NCBI GenBank assembly: GCA_037126765.1
Contig: JBBCBC010000012.1
Location: 4,836,001 to 4,900,000, forward strand
Direction of reading: 5' to 3'
Origin: Stenogyne calaminthoides
Lineage: Eukaryota > Streptophyta > Magnoliopsida > Lamiales > Lamiaceae
Length of the DNA: 64,000 bases
The translations under genes were made by a program, and so were the position numbers. Positions 22,911 to 33,284 of the stretch are shown one piece after another (within the stretch, counting starts at the first letter, position 1; each line of letters starts with the position of its first letter). The notes beneath the pieces are model-generated. The model saw only the letters and a program-made list of their open reading frames with translations, was not told where the DNA came from and did no database searches.

Positions 22911-23375
22911 GCTCGTTTGGTAGGGTGTATGTGATATGACAGAATATCTATGACATTGATTTATTAGACAGTTTTATGTATCTATCTTTTATTTGGTTCA
23001 CATTAATTACTTAAATAATATATTTTATATGTTTTTTTGGTAGACATTTTAATTTCAGTGACAATTATATATTAGTCATAATTGTCCTCAGTACTTTAAA
23101 ACATTTTACATTTTCACCCTAATTAGCTACCGCAATCTGTCGTCCTTTCCATCCCTGTCAAAAAAGAAAATCTCTCCTCCATCCCGCTCGCAAAGTAAAA
23201 GGGCACGAAATCATCTCCTTCTTTCCATTCCTATCCAAAAAAATCTCTCGTCCTTCTCACTCGAAAATTGTGAAGGGCGGTGAAATCCTTTCCTGCTCGC
23301 ACTGGCGACGAAATTCAGGCTCTCATTTCATCGATACCTCTTGTTAGCCACTAATAACCCCTACCAAACGAGTCC
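22911..23375. mobile_element. Tourist-like MITE with CTCGTTTGGTAGGG ends
   Basis: GCTCGTTTGGTAGGGTG at the left faces CCCCTACCAAACGAGTCC at the right. The element is about 465 bp. The interior (23100-23340) is C-rich with CTCTCCTCC runs and could be captured host DNA. No clean target duplication was found. Confidence 0.5.
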
Positions 23376-23616
23376 TATATATATAAATCTTTAACCCTAA
23401 CCCTACTTCATTTACTTCTTTCCTTTTTTCATCCGCCGTCTTTCAGTTGAATCAATTCAACCCGACACATACACGCCTCTTTCCTGCACTTCACACCCGC
23501 AACATTGCTGTCCAACCACTCGCCAGCATACCAGCGGCCAGCGCGGCTACTCACCGCTGCACCACTTTTCAATTAAATCATAATCCTTACTTTTTTATCT
23601 GAATATATAATGGCTA

Positions 23617-23840
23617 GTTCTTGTATGCACCCGGGTGCACCGTGCACTCATAGTGCATTTTAGAAGCGTGCAACTTGTTATGCTGAAAAGTGCGACTTAT
23701 TTACACAAAAAAGTGCAACTGTTAATATGGGAACATAGTTGCACGCTTCTGTTTGAAATAGTTGCACGCTTCTGTTTTGTATAGTTCCACGCTTCTAAAA
23801 TGCACTATAAGTGCACGGTGCGCCCGGATGCACGTAAGAC
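23617..23840. mobile_element. Hairpin MITE with TGCACTATAAGTGCAC arms
   Basis: Same family as 8006-8211: GGGTGCACCGTGCACTCATA on the left and its near reverse complement on the right, with three GTTGCACGCTTCTG units inside. It is non-coding. Confidence 0.6.
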
Positions 23841-24439
23841 CCACCCATATATAATATGGGATAGGATTTTAGATCTTTTAAAATTTATACTTTATAATAC
23901 ATTTACTTTAGTTTTTTTAAATATAATTTTCAATATACTACCAATTATTTATCATATATTTTTTTTTATTATTATCTATATAAATAGGGTCGATCCTATA
24001 AATTTTAGAGCCTGAGTCGATTTTAAAATTCGACCCCCTTATATTTTTTTTATATGAATTAAAAAATTACACAAATTGGCCGTGTTTCATAATTTAAAAG
24101 TTAAATAATAATTAATAACAACTTAATATGAAATGAAGGATTTGCAAATATTTTATTATGTGTATGCAATATATTTCCTCATTTCACATTAATTGTTTGA
24201 CATTTTTTAGGTTTGTATAAAAATAAGAAACATAAAATTTTGATATATTTTTCTTCTAATGAAAATAAAAGAGAGGAGAGAGAGTTTGGGAAGAAAGGTG
24301 TATTTTCCATAATAAATTAATTTTTAAGGTAAAATTAATAGCGAGCATTGCAAAAATATAGCAAAAATTGTGGACTTGTGTTGCTTAAATTTTATTTTGG
24401 ATAAAGCATGAACTCAGAAATAAATTAAAAATATATAGA

Positions 24440-24505
24440 AGTTAGGACTTGAACCCTAGATAACATAGAAAAAATAATTGCTCTTTCCACTAGGACATTT
24501 CACAA
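24440..24505 (-). ncRNA. tRNA-like relic with A and B boxes
   Basis: The minus strand reads GTCCTAGTGGAAAGAGC then CTAGGGTTCAAGTCCTAA, close to pol III A and B boxes at tRNA spacing. It cannot be folded by eye into a complete tRNA. It is probably a SINE head or pseudogene. Confidence 0.4.
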
Positions 24506-24708
24506 TATATCAATAATTTTGTAAGTATAAATATATAATATTATATACATATATATGCATATAGAATTATGGACCCCTAAAAGTCGATAAAATTTTCGAG
24601 CTTGAGTCGGACGACTCATCCAACTCAAAAGAAGCACGGATACAAATAACACAATTCAACATTCTCTCCCCTCCTTTTCTACTTTATATATTATCTCTCA
24701 TATTTTTA

Positions 24709-25882
24709 GGGTGCGGATACCCAACACACCATGCTTGGCAATGAAACGGCCCCGTATTATTAATTATATCCCTTTTAATTAAAAAAAGAACATTTCATTA
24801 TATCACACTTGGTTTTGCGGCAGTTTTGCGGCAGTTTTCGATGTCTTTTAGTTAGTTCTATTATAATTTTTTATTTTATTTAGTTACATTATTTTTTAAC
24901 AAGTACTTATTTTAAGTTTTATTTGTTTTGCTTCTGTGTTTTAATTATTCACAAATGTGGGATTTGGTTTTTGGGCAATTTCGCTAATAATAATCTAATA
25001 TATTCTTCACATTTTACTTTTTATTTTTTCAAATAAATTTCATGCAATTCCCCCATTATATATATATATATATAATAAACTTATAATGGAAAATTATAAT
25101 CATAAAACATAAAATTGGAATGGTTAATTAATGAAAAATCAACAATAAGAATTTAATAATATAGACCAATGTTAAAAGAGACACACTTGCATGAGACGGT
25201 CTCACGGTGAGACGGGGTACGTATAAGTTGGACATTGACGCTTTAACACTTTATGAGGGGTGAGTGTGATTTGTATTAAGTTTTAACCCGTCTCATATAA
25301 GTGTTTGTCATGTTGAAAATCAAATCAAGCTATTCAATAGTCAATTTGACGATATTGTTTGATTTAGTTCAACATGGATAAAAAACAAGTTTAAACATAT
25401 ATATATGTTTGATACAGTCTAAAGCTAATTTTAAACTTGAGCTCGATAAGTAAAAAAAATAATAATAAGAATGTCAAACTACTTAAGCTCGACTCGTATT
25501 CAATTAAAGTTCAAAATGGATTACGAATTGCGTAGAATTTTAATTTTTAAAAAAAATCAAAATGTGAATATAATATAAAAAGGCAATCTGCTAAATATTA
25601 AATCCCATCACACGTAAAAAAAATAGAGACGAAATAAATAAATTAAATTAAACTAATAATAAGTATATGTACATAAAAAATTGAAAAACAACTAAAGTAG
25701 AAAACATAGACTATATAATAGAGGCTGTAAAATTTAGTGAGATAGAAATTTTTTATAGAGGAATCTCTGCAAAAATTAAAGGAAAAAAAATGTTTTTTCA
25801 AGTTTAAATGAATTAAAACGGTGTCATTTCATTGCCCAGCATGGGGTGCTGTGTTTAATACCCAGTAGGGGATTCACACCCC
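24709..25882. mobile_element. MULE-like non-autonomous element
   Basis: The left GGGTGCGGATACCC...CCATGCTTGGCAATGAAACG pairs with the reverse complement of the right end, GGGGTGTGAATCCCC...CCATGCTGGGCAATGAAATG. The flanks are ATATTTTTA and ATATTTTAC, which agree as a 9-bp duplication with a one-base slip. It contains the 25179-25309 MITE. No transposase was seen. Confidence 0.5.
25179..25309 (+). mobile_element. Short MITE of the GAGACGGTCT family
   Basis: It reads CATGAGACGGTCTCACGGTG, then TTGGACATTGACGCTTTAAC, and ends CCGTCTCATATAAGTGTTTG. This member keeps the clearest internal palindrome, GAGACGGTCTC. Confidence 0.6.
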
Positions 25883-25891
25883 ATATTTTAC

Positions 25892-26550
25892 ACATAATTT
25901 TCAAATAACATTTTAACTAAAAGAAGAGAAAAATTAAATGCTCCACCTATGTCATCTTCAATCCATCACGTGGCAACTGCAAGAGAATCGTAACATAAGC
26001 AAATATAAACATCCACTAAAGTCTTCTTTGAAGACTATTTTTAAGAATTAAGTTTGGGAGATTAGACATTATATTCCCAAAGGAACTAGGTAAGAACGGA
26101 ATCGTCTTGAAAATTCTTGAGGATATACATGCAGAATTGGGTGAGTGACAAGTAAATTGAAGTGAAATGTGCTAAAATGCAATTACTTTTTATCACTTGT
26201 AAGAGTTATAGGCAGTATGAAAATGCTTTGCTAATAGGACCACTTAAATTACATTTCTTTGGGCCATTTCTGGTAACTTTTTATAATGAAGTGAAAAACT
26301 TGATTAACTTTTGTAAACACAAGATCTAAATTAATTTAAACGACTTGTTATGAATGCAACATGAAATTCTTGTATATTTTTTGCAAACTTTTATATGAAA
26401 TGTTTCACGGATGTAGGATCTGTGAAATATGACCAGTACGGGTCAGAATGAAAAGAGCATAACGCAAAGCGAAAAATTTATGGATCATGTGCGGTCAAAT
26501 AGATATTTCTTAAAAATTCGCGCAAAAGCAGAACAACAAAACTCACTTCG
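25892..26550. other. AT-rich spacer, no gene seen
   Basis: No frame, RNA gene or terminal repeat recognised. Confidence 0.4.
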
Positions 26551-26554
26551 ATAA

Positions 26555-26675
26555 TTTTTCTATTTTCGGCGAAAATGGGACTAAAAATTAGACAATCAAG
26601 ATAGTTAGGGAACCATAATTAGATAATTAAATTTTTTGGGACGAAAAATGGATTACAGGAAAGTTATAAGAACTT
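26555..26675. mobile_element. Fragment of the GGTCCCATAACTTT MULE-like family
   Basis: TTTTCGGCGAAAATGGGACT through TTTTTTGGGACGAAAAATGG matches the right half of the 32489-33003 and 33912-34437 elements. The left half is absent. Confidence 0.45.
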
Positions 26676-26868
26676 TTTTTTTAGAAAATGCCTCTAAGGT
26701 ACAAAATTTAGAGTCATGTGACTCTAAGATACATAAATTTTAGATAGTAACTCTAAGGTGCAAAATGATACTATTTTACCCTTAGAATCAATTTTTATTA
26801 CTATGTTCTATCCCCACCAGGTCAACACATTTTGAATTCTAATTTGCAAAGCCTGGGCTCACTGATGC

Positions 26869-27333
26869 TAACGAGGGTTTTGGACCCAAGAATACGTGCA
26901 GAATTGTTACTTGCGAAATGATCCCACATTTACCAAAGATATTGTCCCAGATTTCGCAGGATTTGACAAGATCGCAAGATTGTCCCATATTTATCACTTA
27001 TTTATCTTTATTTCGTCTTTATCAGCTTTATTGGTATTTATCTAGTTGTTAGGATAGATTTTGTTTTTGATTTGGTTTAGCTAGTATTTAATACCGTGTA
27101 ACTCTTTGTTTTGAGGAATCGATGAATAAAATTAACTTTAATTTCTTTGGCAACTTTATCAAAATTAATAAAATTAACTTTTTCTTTGACAACTTTATCA
27201 AAAACCAATCGTTTCTCCTGTTGGTCTTCTCGCTGGTTCGAGAGGCAGGCGTCGATTTTATATTCGTTCTCTCCTTTAGCTCTGCGTTAGGGGCGACAAA
27301 TTTATCTGTTCCCAAATCGCGGTTCTTATTAAA
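26869..27333 (+). repeat. 5' LTR remnant of the Ty3-like derivative
   Basis: It shares GATGCTAACGAGGGTTTTGG through AATCGATGAATAAAATTAAC with 29283-29625, then continues to the PBS-like site. The TTTGTTTTGAGGAATCGATG stretch looks like an LTR polyadenylation region. Confidence 0.55.
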
Positions 27334-27380
27334 TTGGTGCTTTCATTGAGAGTATCTGAGAGCGATCGTAAATTGCTACC

Positions 27381-27875
27381 ATGTCAAGAACCGACGAGGA
27401 ACAAATTGAATCGTTGGAGACCAGTGTAGAGGACATCAAGATCAGTATGACCAACATTGACGTGAAGCTTGATGCTGTAATCGCGAGGGTAGAGAAGATG
27501 AAGCGCAAACTGCTTCGCCGGGGATTTGTTTCTGATTTTTCGTCAGAAAAATTCCAGCACCGGTCTTCGTCCTCACCGGAGAAGACAGCCTTACGACGTC
27601 ACCGCCGCCACAAGCCGTACACCTTTGAAATTTCAGAGATTGCGCCGATTTCCCCTGCACAACAACCATCACACATCAACACCCTTCCACCAACACAACG
27701 CTCCAGCCTTCCGCCTCTGAAATCCACCAATCCTCCGCTGTCACCCAGTCAACGCCGGGCGCCGCCGCGGTGCAATGTTTTGCGGATGAAGAAGACGTTG
27801 GCTGCAATTTTCTCGCTGATACCCTATCTCTTCTACGTGGGCCTACATGTGGGCCTTTTACTTCAGATGGAATGA
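27381..27875 (+). pseudogene. Gag-like N-terminal fragment
   Basis: This 164-codon frame starts ATG shortly after the PBS-like site. The first 45 residues, beginning MSRTDEEQIESLETSVEDIK, look like a coiled coil of the sort that opens many plant Ty3-like gag proteins. It is followed by a basic, serine- and proline-rich stretch. No CCHC zinc knuckle or other gag core is present. The end is cut by the Stowaway MITE at 27887, and a second overlapping frame with the motif FADEEDVGCNFLAD suggests a frameshift near 27760. The part from 27706 on is repeated at 45107-45276. Confidence 0.45.
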
Positions 27876-27886
27876 GAGAAGATATA

Positions 27887-28168
27887 CTACCTCCGTCCCA
27901 AACTTGTTTTCCTGTATTCCGTTTTGGGCGTCCCATTCTTGTTTTCCTATTTCCTTAAATGGAAATTTCTACTTTATCACTTTATCACTTTATCATATAA
28001 AATACTAATAAATAACTCTTTTTAACCCCAACTACCCATCACTTTATCACTTTATCATATAAAATACTAATAAACAACTCTTTCTACCCCAACACTTTAT
28101 CACTTTATCACTTTTTCTTAAAACCCGAGCACACAGTAAACAAGAAAACAAGAATGGGACGGAGGTAG
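27887..28168. mobile_element. Stowaway MITE, present in unit 1 only
   Basis: This 282-bp element starts CTACCTCCGTCCCAAACTTG and ends AGAATGGGACGGAGGTAG, with a TA duplication (27885-27886, 28169-28170). Unit 2 has the exact empty site GAAGATATATATGTTTGG at about 45280. The interior has two copies of an ACTTTATCATATAAAATACT block. Confidence 0.88.
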
Positions 28169-28191
28169 TATATGTTTGGACTCTTTCCTAA

Positions 28192-28544
28192 GGGTATGTT
28201 TCATTCGGGATTTAATTGTGGCGGGGAAGTCATGACTTCGAAATCTTATGGATTTGAAAGTCTTGGTGAATAATAAAAAATATGTGTTTGTTTTGAGATT
28301 TTAATAGGGTGAGATTTTACTTTATATCAAATCAATGTTTAATAATGATTGATGTAGTATTATTATATTGTGTTGAGAGTGAGAAAAATAGTGATGTGAT
28401 TATATTGAATTTTGTGAAAAATAGGGGTGTAGGTGTACTTTATAGGAGATAATTTTGAAGTCTAATTTTAATTCTCAAACTATAATGAGACGTGGTTTTC
28501 AAAGTTCTAAGTCCATCCGGGTGACTCCCGAAACAAACATACCC
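28192..28544. mobile_element. Tourist-like MITE, unit 1 copy
   Basis: This 353-bp element has ends GGGTATGTTTCATTCGGGA and TCCCGAAACAAACATACCC, flanked by TAA on both sides (28189-28191, 28545-28547). The unit 2 copy is 45309-45662. It was inserted into the retroelement before the duplication. Confidence 0.8.
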
Positions 28545-28590
28545 TAAGGTTTGTCAAGTTGGGCCAATTAATTCCAACAGGGCCTCTACG

Positions 28591-29272
28591 TCAATTGGGT
28601 TTTTTAATGCCAATGAGTCAACTTATATTCATGGGTATACTAATTGTGTTACTAATTATGATGAGACTTTGCATGCGGATGATATTTTTTTGACACAATT
28701 TGGGCCGTTGAAGACGCTTAATGGAGAAGACCGACTTGGGCCTTTGAATGATCTTGCAGATTATTTAAAAGAGTTTGATTATCAGGGGTCTTTTACTTAT
28801 GATGGGCTGAATAATTTTAATAAGTCCTCCTTTTACGATGGACCACCTATTTATGATGAGGAGCCGTCCGTAATTGATTTTGTGCCCCCCATTTTCGATA
28901 ACGAACCTTTCATTTTTTAAGACGAGCTTGAAGACGATTTGTCCCAAGTAATTGTTCATATGGAAGTTGATAACCGTGCAAATTTTTTGGGTCTTGATAC
29001 GACATCCGTCAAGTCCTACTTCGATGAAGATAAAAGTTTTGACTCCCATAGAGATTATTATTTTTTTATAATTAATTATAGTTATTCTGTTGGCAGTACT
29101 ATGAAACATCGATCCTATCGCCTTAAGGTTTTTGGCCACACCCGAACATCTGATAATTTTGAGCTCAATTATTTGGTGGCAAGCAAACGACGATTAAATG
29201 AAGGTGAGCTTTTAGGCTCGATAAGAGAGCGTTCCCAGAAGTGGTCCTTGAGGACAAGGACGATCTTGAAGG
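28591..29272 (+). pseudogene. Acidic 3' tail frame of the Ty3-like derivative
   Basis: One frame is open apart from a stop at 28918. It has repeated acidic motifs (YDGPPIYDEEP, PPIFDNEPFIF) followed by VGSTMKHRSYRLKVFG and SKRRLNEGELLGSI. From memory of plant Ty3-like polyprotein ends, such strings of DEEP/FDEEP repeats with a basic tail are common, but their function is not known. Unit 2 (45787-46400) has the same frame with a 1-bp change. It is not a host gene. Confidence 0.5.
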
Positions 29273-29282
29273 GGATGGGAAT

Positions 29283-29625
29283 GATGCGAACGAGGGTTTT
29301 GGGCCCAAGAATACGCGCAAGATTATTCACGAAATTGTCCCAGAATTTTGTTACTTGCGAAATGGTCCCATATTTACCAAAGATATTTTCCCAGATTTCG
29401 CAGGATTTGGCAATATCGCAAGATTGTCCCATATTTATCACTTATTTATCTTTATTTCGTCTTTATCAGCTTTATTCGTATTTATCTAGTTGTTAGGATA
29501 TATTTGGTCTTTGATTTGGTTTAGCTAGTATCTAATACCGTGTAACTCTTTGTTTTGAGGAATCGATGAATAAAATTAACTTTTTTTGGCAACTTTGTCA
29601 AAAATCAATCGTTCTCCTGCTGGCC
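29283..29625 (+). repeat. 3' LTR remnant of the Ty3-like derivative
   Basis: It matches 26869-27215 from GATGCGAACGAGGGTTTTGG to CAATCGTTCTCCTGCTGG and then diverges. The unit 2 copy lies at about 46398-46740. Confidence 0.55.
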
Positions 29626-30154
29626 TGAGCCAAGACGTCAAAATTTATTTTCTAAAAATTGCATATTTTATAAAAAAAAAAAAAAATTACTTCAAAATTG
29701 GCGCAGAAATTCAAAATATGGTGGTGATGTATTTTATAATCTGTATTTATAATTCAATTAATTCAAATTTTGCAATTTTAATATAAATAATTCAAAATCT
29801 GGGTGGTGTGGTGCATTTTTAATTAATTAATATAAAAGGCACCAATTGGCCGAAATTCATGGGAAAGTGGGGAGGTGGTGGGTCAAAAAAAAATTGGGTG
29901 GAAAATTGGGTAAATAGGGTATCACCGAAATGGCAGATGCCATTTTCTGGAATTTGGCTCAAATAGGAAAGAAATTGGTCAAATAGGGGTAGTTAGGGGT
30001 GACTATAGTCTTTTTAACTATTTTTTTTTTATATCTATGAGTCATAATAAAGTTTTTTTTTTATATCTTAGAGTCGCAAGGGGTTTGAGATTGTACCTTA
30101 GAGCATTGACCCCCTTTTTTTTCTCAGATTCCTTGGAGTGTTATTCATGTATGT

Positions 30155-30301
30155 GTCACTTGTTTAAAATAAAATGTATTAGTTGATTAGTATTATTGGT
30201 TTCACCAATTAGTGTCGTTTGTTCAGAATGAAAGGTATTGATTGATTAGTGTTATCGGTTTCACTAATAAGTGTCACTTGTTTATAATGAATGGTATTAG
30301 T
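30155..30301. repeat. Minisatellite, about 60-bp unit, 2.5 copies
   Basis: Units start GTGTCACTTGTTTA or GTGTCGTTTGTTCA and contain GGTTTCACCAATTA / GGTTTCACTAATAA. The sequence just after the LINE poly-A (GTGTTATTGATTTCACCACT) continues the third unit, so the insert between them split the array. The unit 2 copy is at 47264-47412. Confidence 0.6.
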
Positions 30302-30699
30302 TGTGATGAGGAGTGGTTCGTCACCCTCGAAAATGAGGTCCTCAACCCCTATTGGATAAATAGTCGTTATTGGCCCAAGCCCAGATTAAACAGGAAAACA
30401 AGCCTTATATATCCAACTCAGATGAGGCCCATAATGAATACATTACTAAAAGTCCAAGCTAATAAAAAATCCCATGACAAGCCCCAATAAACAATATTGT
30501 CTTAATTGTATATAAATGACAATATATATTACTCTCAGGTATGAAACATGTATATAACTCTTCCCTCACAACTCACAAGGCAAAGAGATGGACTCCTTTA
30601 CTCATCTTCTCTATCTTTAAACTAATATTTTTCTTCCTCTAATAATGATACTTTACAATATGAAAATGAGATGGAAACGGACTTGAGCGTCGGAGCTCC

Positions 30700-31483
30700 C
30701 GTACTGGGGCCTCCTCGACTTGGTTTTTTGCAGGCTAAATGGATCTAGATCAAGCCTGATTCGATGGAGTAGATGAAGACCCGAAAAGCTGAAATTAGTC
30801 CGCATCAAGTTGATTAGTATTACTGGGCAAAAAGCAAGGGGAAACGGAGTGGAAAGCAATTTGGAAGGCAGCGGCCCCGGAAAATGCAAAATTTTATCTT
30901 GGAGAATACTCAATGACCGTGTGGCAACCAAAGCAAGCTTGGCGAGGCGCGGAATCAACTTAGGTAACAATTTATGCTCGTTGTGTTTTCAGCAAGAAGA
31001 AACTACTTCTCACCTATTCTTCGAGTGTAGTTTTTCGTACTCTATGTGGGCTCGGTTTCGCATATGGATTGGCTTTTCGAGTGTCGGAAGCAACAACGGC
31101 AGAATAAATTTCTTACACCATATTGGATTCAAACCTAGAAAGATAAAAGCAAAATTGTGGTATAATTTATGGTTGAGCATTGTGTGGGGAATTTGGAAGC
31201 ATAGAAATGATGTTATATTCTCAAATCGTGAGGAAAATCTGGAAGAATGCTTTGAGCTTTGTTGTGTTAGATCTTGGAAATGGATAAAGGCAAAATTCAA
31301 AGGAGGAAACTTATATAGTATCAACGAGTGGCATAGCAATACAATTATGTGTCTTGAATAACTTAGAGTGGAGGGCTTGTTGTATTCTTGTCTAGTTTTG
31401 TTGCAAACTATTCTTTATTCATTGTAAGGGTTGAGTACCCCTTGTACTCTCAATAATAAATTTTGGCTTCTTCGAAAAAAAAA
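30700..31483 (+). mobile_element. LINE 3' end with RT zinc-binding domain, unit 1 copy
   Basis: This is the 5'-truncated tail of a plant L1-type retrotransposon. The frame at 30810-31361 holds the zinc-binding domain that follows reverse transcriptase (zf-RVT): APGKCKILSW-type start, then C-x2-C and H-x4-C in CSLCFQQEETTSHLFFEC, ending in a tryptophan-rich region (WLSIVWGIWKHRNDV). The conserved W-K-A-I-W-K-A lead-in is one frame off, showing a frameshift near 30860. A 3' UTR (AATAATAAATTTTGGCTTC) and a 9-A tail follow. Confidence 0.75.
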
Positions 31484-31670
31484 GTGTTATTGATTTCACC
31501 ACTAAATATACCATACAATATCTTGTATGTGTAGTTGATTTTTTTTTTCCAAATTATAAACTTGTTAAAACCAAATCTTGTATTGACATAATTTTTTTGT
31601 AGTTAGTATTTTGTAATTAATACATTTTTATGTGAGACCGTAGATTGTGAGTACGTGGGACGAGCTTAAG

Positions 31671-31791
31671 AGGGATACTTGCATTAGACCGTCTCACTAT
31701 GAGACGGGGTTGGTCTTGGCGCTTTAACACTTTGAGAGGGGGTGAGTGTGATTTGTGCTAAGTTGTACTTCGTCTCATATGAGTTTTTGTC
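31671..31791 (+). mobile_element. Short MITE of the GAGACGGTCT family
   Basis: AGACCGTCTCACTATGAGAC begins it and CGTCTCATATGAGTTTTTG ends it. The unit 2 copy is 48788-48908. Confidence 0.5.
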
Positions 31792-32488
31792 CGATTGTTT
31801 AATTATAAGTACATGTTAAAACATTTTTTCTTATGAATTGTAGTGATTGTCACATGTAATTACAGTCTTACTGGATAGTGCAAATTAACTGATTCATTAA
31901 TTTAGACAATATCTTAATTAAATATTATGATTAGATTTAAATCAATTTGTACTTAATTAATTTACCGTTTTAGGACTTGAAAACCACTCCCTTGCTAGTA
32001 ATTTTAATTTCTATAAATTTACATAAATAATGTTGAACTTAATCAAATATTGTGATTAGATCAATTTGCTTAATCACTTACAGTTTTAGGACTTGATAAC
32101 CACTCTCTTGCTTAATACTAGTGAGTGATAGATGCATTAACACCCTTAATATGATATTTGGTAGGTCATATACATAAAACCAGTGGCCCTTTAAAAATTG
32201 AATGTCCAGTAGTTAATTTTTTTTTTCTCCAAAATTAACCCTAAGAATATCACACATCTTCATCGTCCGTATCCACATCTCACAATTCACCAATCCAAAC
32301 AACATAAACCGGTCCACAGTGCATATGAATGAAGTGCTCATATGAGAAATAATTCGATTAAACTAATTTTAATAATCATTTGCCCATCATCATAGGAACG
32401 ATCAAAACTAAATTAAAAAGCAGGAACCTTATTCTTCCTGAAATTCCAACTGCCCCGTCATCGCCATCGTGCTTCCACCGACGTTTCA

Positions 32489-33003
32489 CGAGAAAAATTT
32501 TTTTTTGGTCCCATAACTTTTTTGTAATCTATTTTTTGTCCCAAAAAATTTAACTATTTAATTTTGGTCCCCTAACTATCTCGATTGTTCAATTTTGGTC
32601 CCATTTTCGCTGGAAAATAGAAAATTTTGACATTTTTTGTTATGCGCAAGTCATGTATCGATTAAAATTACAGGTTTCCGAGCTCGTAGTTGACGTCGAC
32701 ATGACTATTAAAAGAAAAAAATTCATTTTTCTAAAAAATTAGAAAAAATAAGAAAAATTCTCTTAAATGCGGAAAAAAAAAGAATTTTTGGCGTCCACGT
32801 CAACTATGAGCTCGGGAAACCCCAATTTTAATCGGCACGTGACTTGCGCGTGATAAAAAAAGACAAAATTTTATGTTTTCTGGCGAAAATGGGATTAAAA
32901 TTGAATCATCGAGATAGTTATGGGACCAAAATTGGATAGTTAAATTTTTTAGAACGTAAAACAGATTACAGAAAAGTTATGGGACCAAAAATCTTTTTTC
33001 TCG
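32489..33003. mobile_element. Non-autonomous MULE-like TIR element
   Basis: CGAGAAAAATTTTTTTTTGG on the left faces CCAAAAATCTTTTTTCTCG on the right, and the inverted arms run over 150 bp (GGTCCCATAACTT...). Flanks ACGTTTCA and CCGTTTCA agree at seven of eight bases. It is related to the 33912-34437 family. Confidence 0.55.
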
Positions 33004-33284
33004 CCGTTTCATTATGGTCATCATATGAATTCGACGAATTGCAGAGTGGTTGGCGACTTGAAGGAATAAGTTGCAGAGTAGTTGGCGGAAAGGGGGAAGA
33101 TGAATAGGTGGGGTGGGTTGCAGTGGCAGATCCAGGATTCGAGATTCGGGATTACATTTGAGTAGAATTTGAAATGTGGGGATACATTTGAATATATATA
33201 TTTTTTAATTATACATAATAAAATATAATTATATTTTTTTAATACAAAGTATAAAGAGGAGTACATTTTATTTGTACCCCCATG

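Larger units (their letters stand above)
26869..29625 (+). mobile_element. Deleted Ty3-like LTR retroelement with two nested MITEs
   Basis: Direct repeats at 26869-27333 and 29283-29625 act as LTR remnants. Between them are a PBS-like TGGTGCTTTCATTGAGAG (from 27335), a gag-like frame (27381-27875), two MITEs, and an acidic tail frame (28591-29272). No protease, reverse transcriptase or integrase was found, so it is a large non-autonomous derivative. Unit 2 has the same element from 45110 onward without its 5' LTR. Confidence 0.6.
26692..30110. mobile_element. Inverted-repeat pair enclosing the Ty3-like derivative
   Basis: ATGCCTCTAAGGTACAAAA...GTGACTCTAAGATA at 26690-26745 pairs with the reverse complement of 30045-30110, ATGCTCTAAGGTACAATCT...GCGACTCTAAGATA. 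The arms are about 50 bp. The right arm is also in unit 2 (47175-47226), but the left was lost in its deletion. This may be a larger TIR element that received the LTR derivative, or two unrelated copies of one short family facing each other. Confidence 0.35.
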
